From an uncultured Clostridia bacterium (lineage in GTDB: Bacteria > Bacillota > Clostridia > Oscillospirales > Acutalibacteraceae): a stretch of DNA of 6,422 bases. The DNA is taken from the NCBI GenBank assembly GCA_947168785.1, contig CAMVNL010000148.1:1-6422 (forward strand). Direction: 5' to 3'. The translations under genes were made by a program, and so were the position numbers. The notes beneath the pieces were generated by a model. The model did not search any database and had not been told where the DNA came from. It saw nothing but the letters and a program-made list of their open reading frames with translations. Each line of letters starts with the position of its first letter. Position 1 is the stretch's first letter. Positions 6,340 to 6,422 of this stretch are shown here, in pieces.

Positions 6340-6422
6340 TGTATTTCCTTTCTGATGGTGAATTCTATAAATTGGCGATTTGTCGAGGTAACCCGGTAGC
6401 GCGCGCTGACGGCGCCGTCCCC
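6336..6422 (-). CDS. C-terminal 28 codons of an unidentified upstream operon gene
   Basis: From the window edge, one minus-strand frame is open for 28 codons and ends in TGA at 6338-6336. That stop overlaps the ATG of the dehydrogenase gene in an ATGA arrangement, the same coupled style as the other junctions in this operon. The encoded tail ends 'FIEFTIRKEIQ', an alternating beta-strand-like stretch compatible with the end of a sugar-active enzyme such as a mutarotase or glycosidase, but 28 residues are too few to identify a family. The frame of the dehydrogenase gene is also open to the edge, so the claim rests on the stop-start overlap and the codon style. Confidence that it is a real gene end is moderate. 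Confidence 0.5.
   Translation of the reverse strand, partial: GDGAVSARYRVTSTNRQFIEFTIRKEIQ

Noticed and set aside
5536..6399. 287-codon plus-strand open frame opposite the dehydrogenase gene
   Set aside because: Antisense shadow with Gly/His/Asp-rich composition; the minus-strand frame has an intact Rossmann motif and catalytic lysine.
1..6422. tRNA, rRNA, CRISPR, insertion sequence or phage attachment site
   Set aside because: No cloverleaf-like segment, regularly spaced repeat, transposase frame or terminal inverted repeat was seen on either strand.

Overview
The window looks like chromosomal DNA of a Gram-positive, low-branching Clostridia member, probably a gut-type Oscillospiraceae/Ruminococcaceae or Lachnospiraceae relative. 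This rests on a moderately high GC content, strong AGGAGG-like ribosome binding sites, a textbook sigma-A promoter, two factor-independent terminators, and a Cys-rich protein of a type I associate with spore-forming Clostridia. The assignment is an inference from sequence style and gene families. All supported genes lie on the minus strand, so transcription runs from high to low coordinates.

Region 1 (6422 down to 1871) is one tight operon. In transcription order it holds: the last 28 codons of an unidentified gene that runs off the window; a beta-hydroxyacid dehydrogenase of the 3-hydroxyisobutyrate dehydrogenase / sulfolactaldehyde reductase (YihU) superfamily; a FucI/AraA-fold sugar isomerase; a TauE/SafE (TSUP) anion permease that starts at TTG; and a GPH-family (YihO/YihP, MelB, XynP type) sugar:cation symporter. 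The junctions are a 4-nt overlap, a 1-nt overlap, a 4-nt overlap and a 23-nt gap, and a hairpin terminator closes the unit. The combination of sugar symporter, ketol-isomerase, NAD(H)-dependent 3-carbon aldehyde reductase and sulfonate-type exporter is what a sulfoquinovose (sulfosugar) fermentation operon would need: import, isomerise, cleave (enzyme not in the window), reduce sulfolactaldehyde to dihydroxypropanesulfonate, export. This is the most interesting reading of the window, but the carbon-carbon cleaving enzyme is not visible and the substrate is not proven.

Region 2 (1870 to 880) is a single gene for a 281-residue protein with 17 cysteines and a CCC motif near its C-terminus. It has its own ribosome binding site and its own terminator, and its function is unknown.

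Region 3 (840 to 1) carries a near-consensus sigma-A promoter that drives the 5' two-thirds or less of a gene for a condensation-domain (CAT-like acyltransferase fold) protein. That gene is cut by the window edge. No RNA genes, mobile elements, CRISPR arrays or significant repeats were seen. No gene-free stretch exceeds 300 bases.
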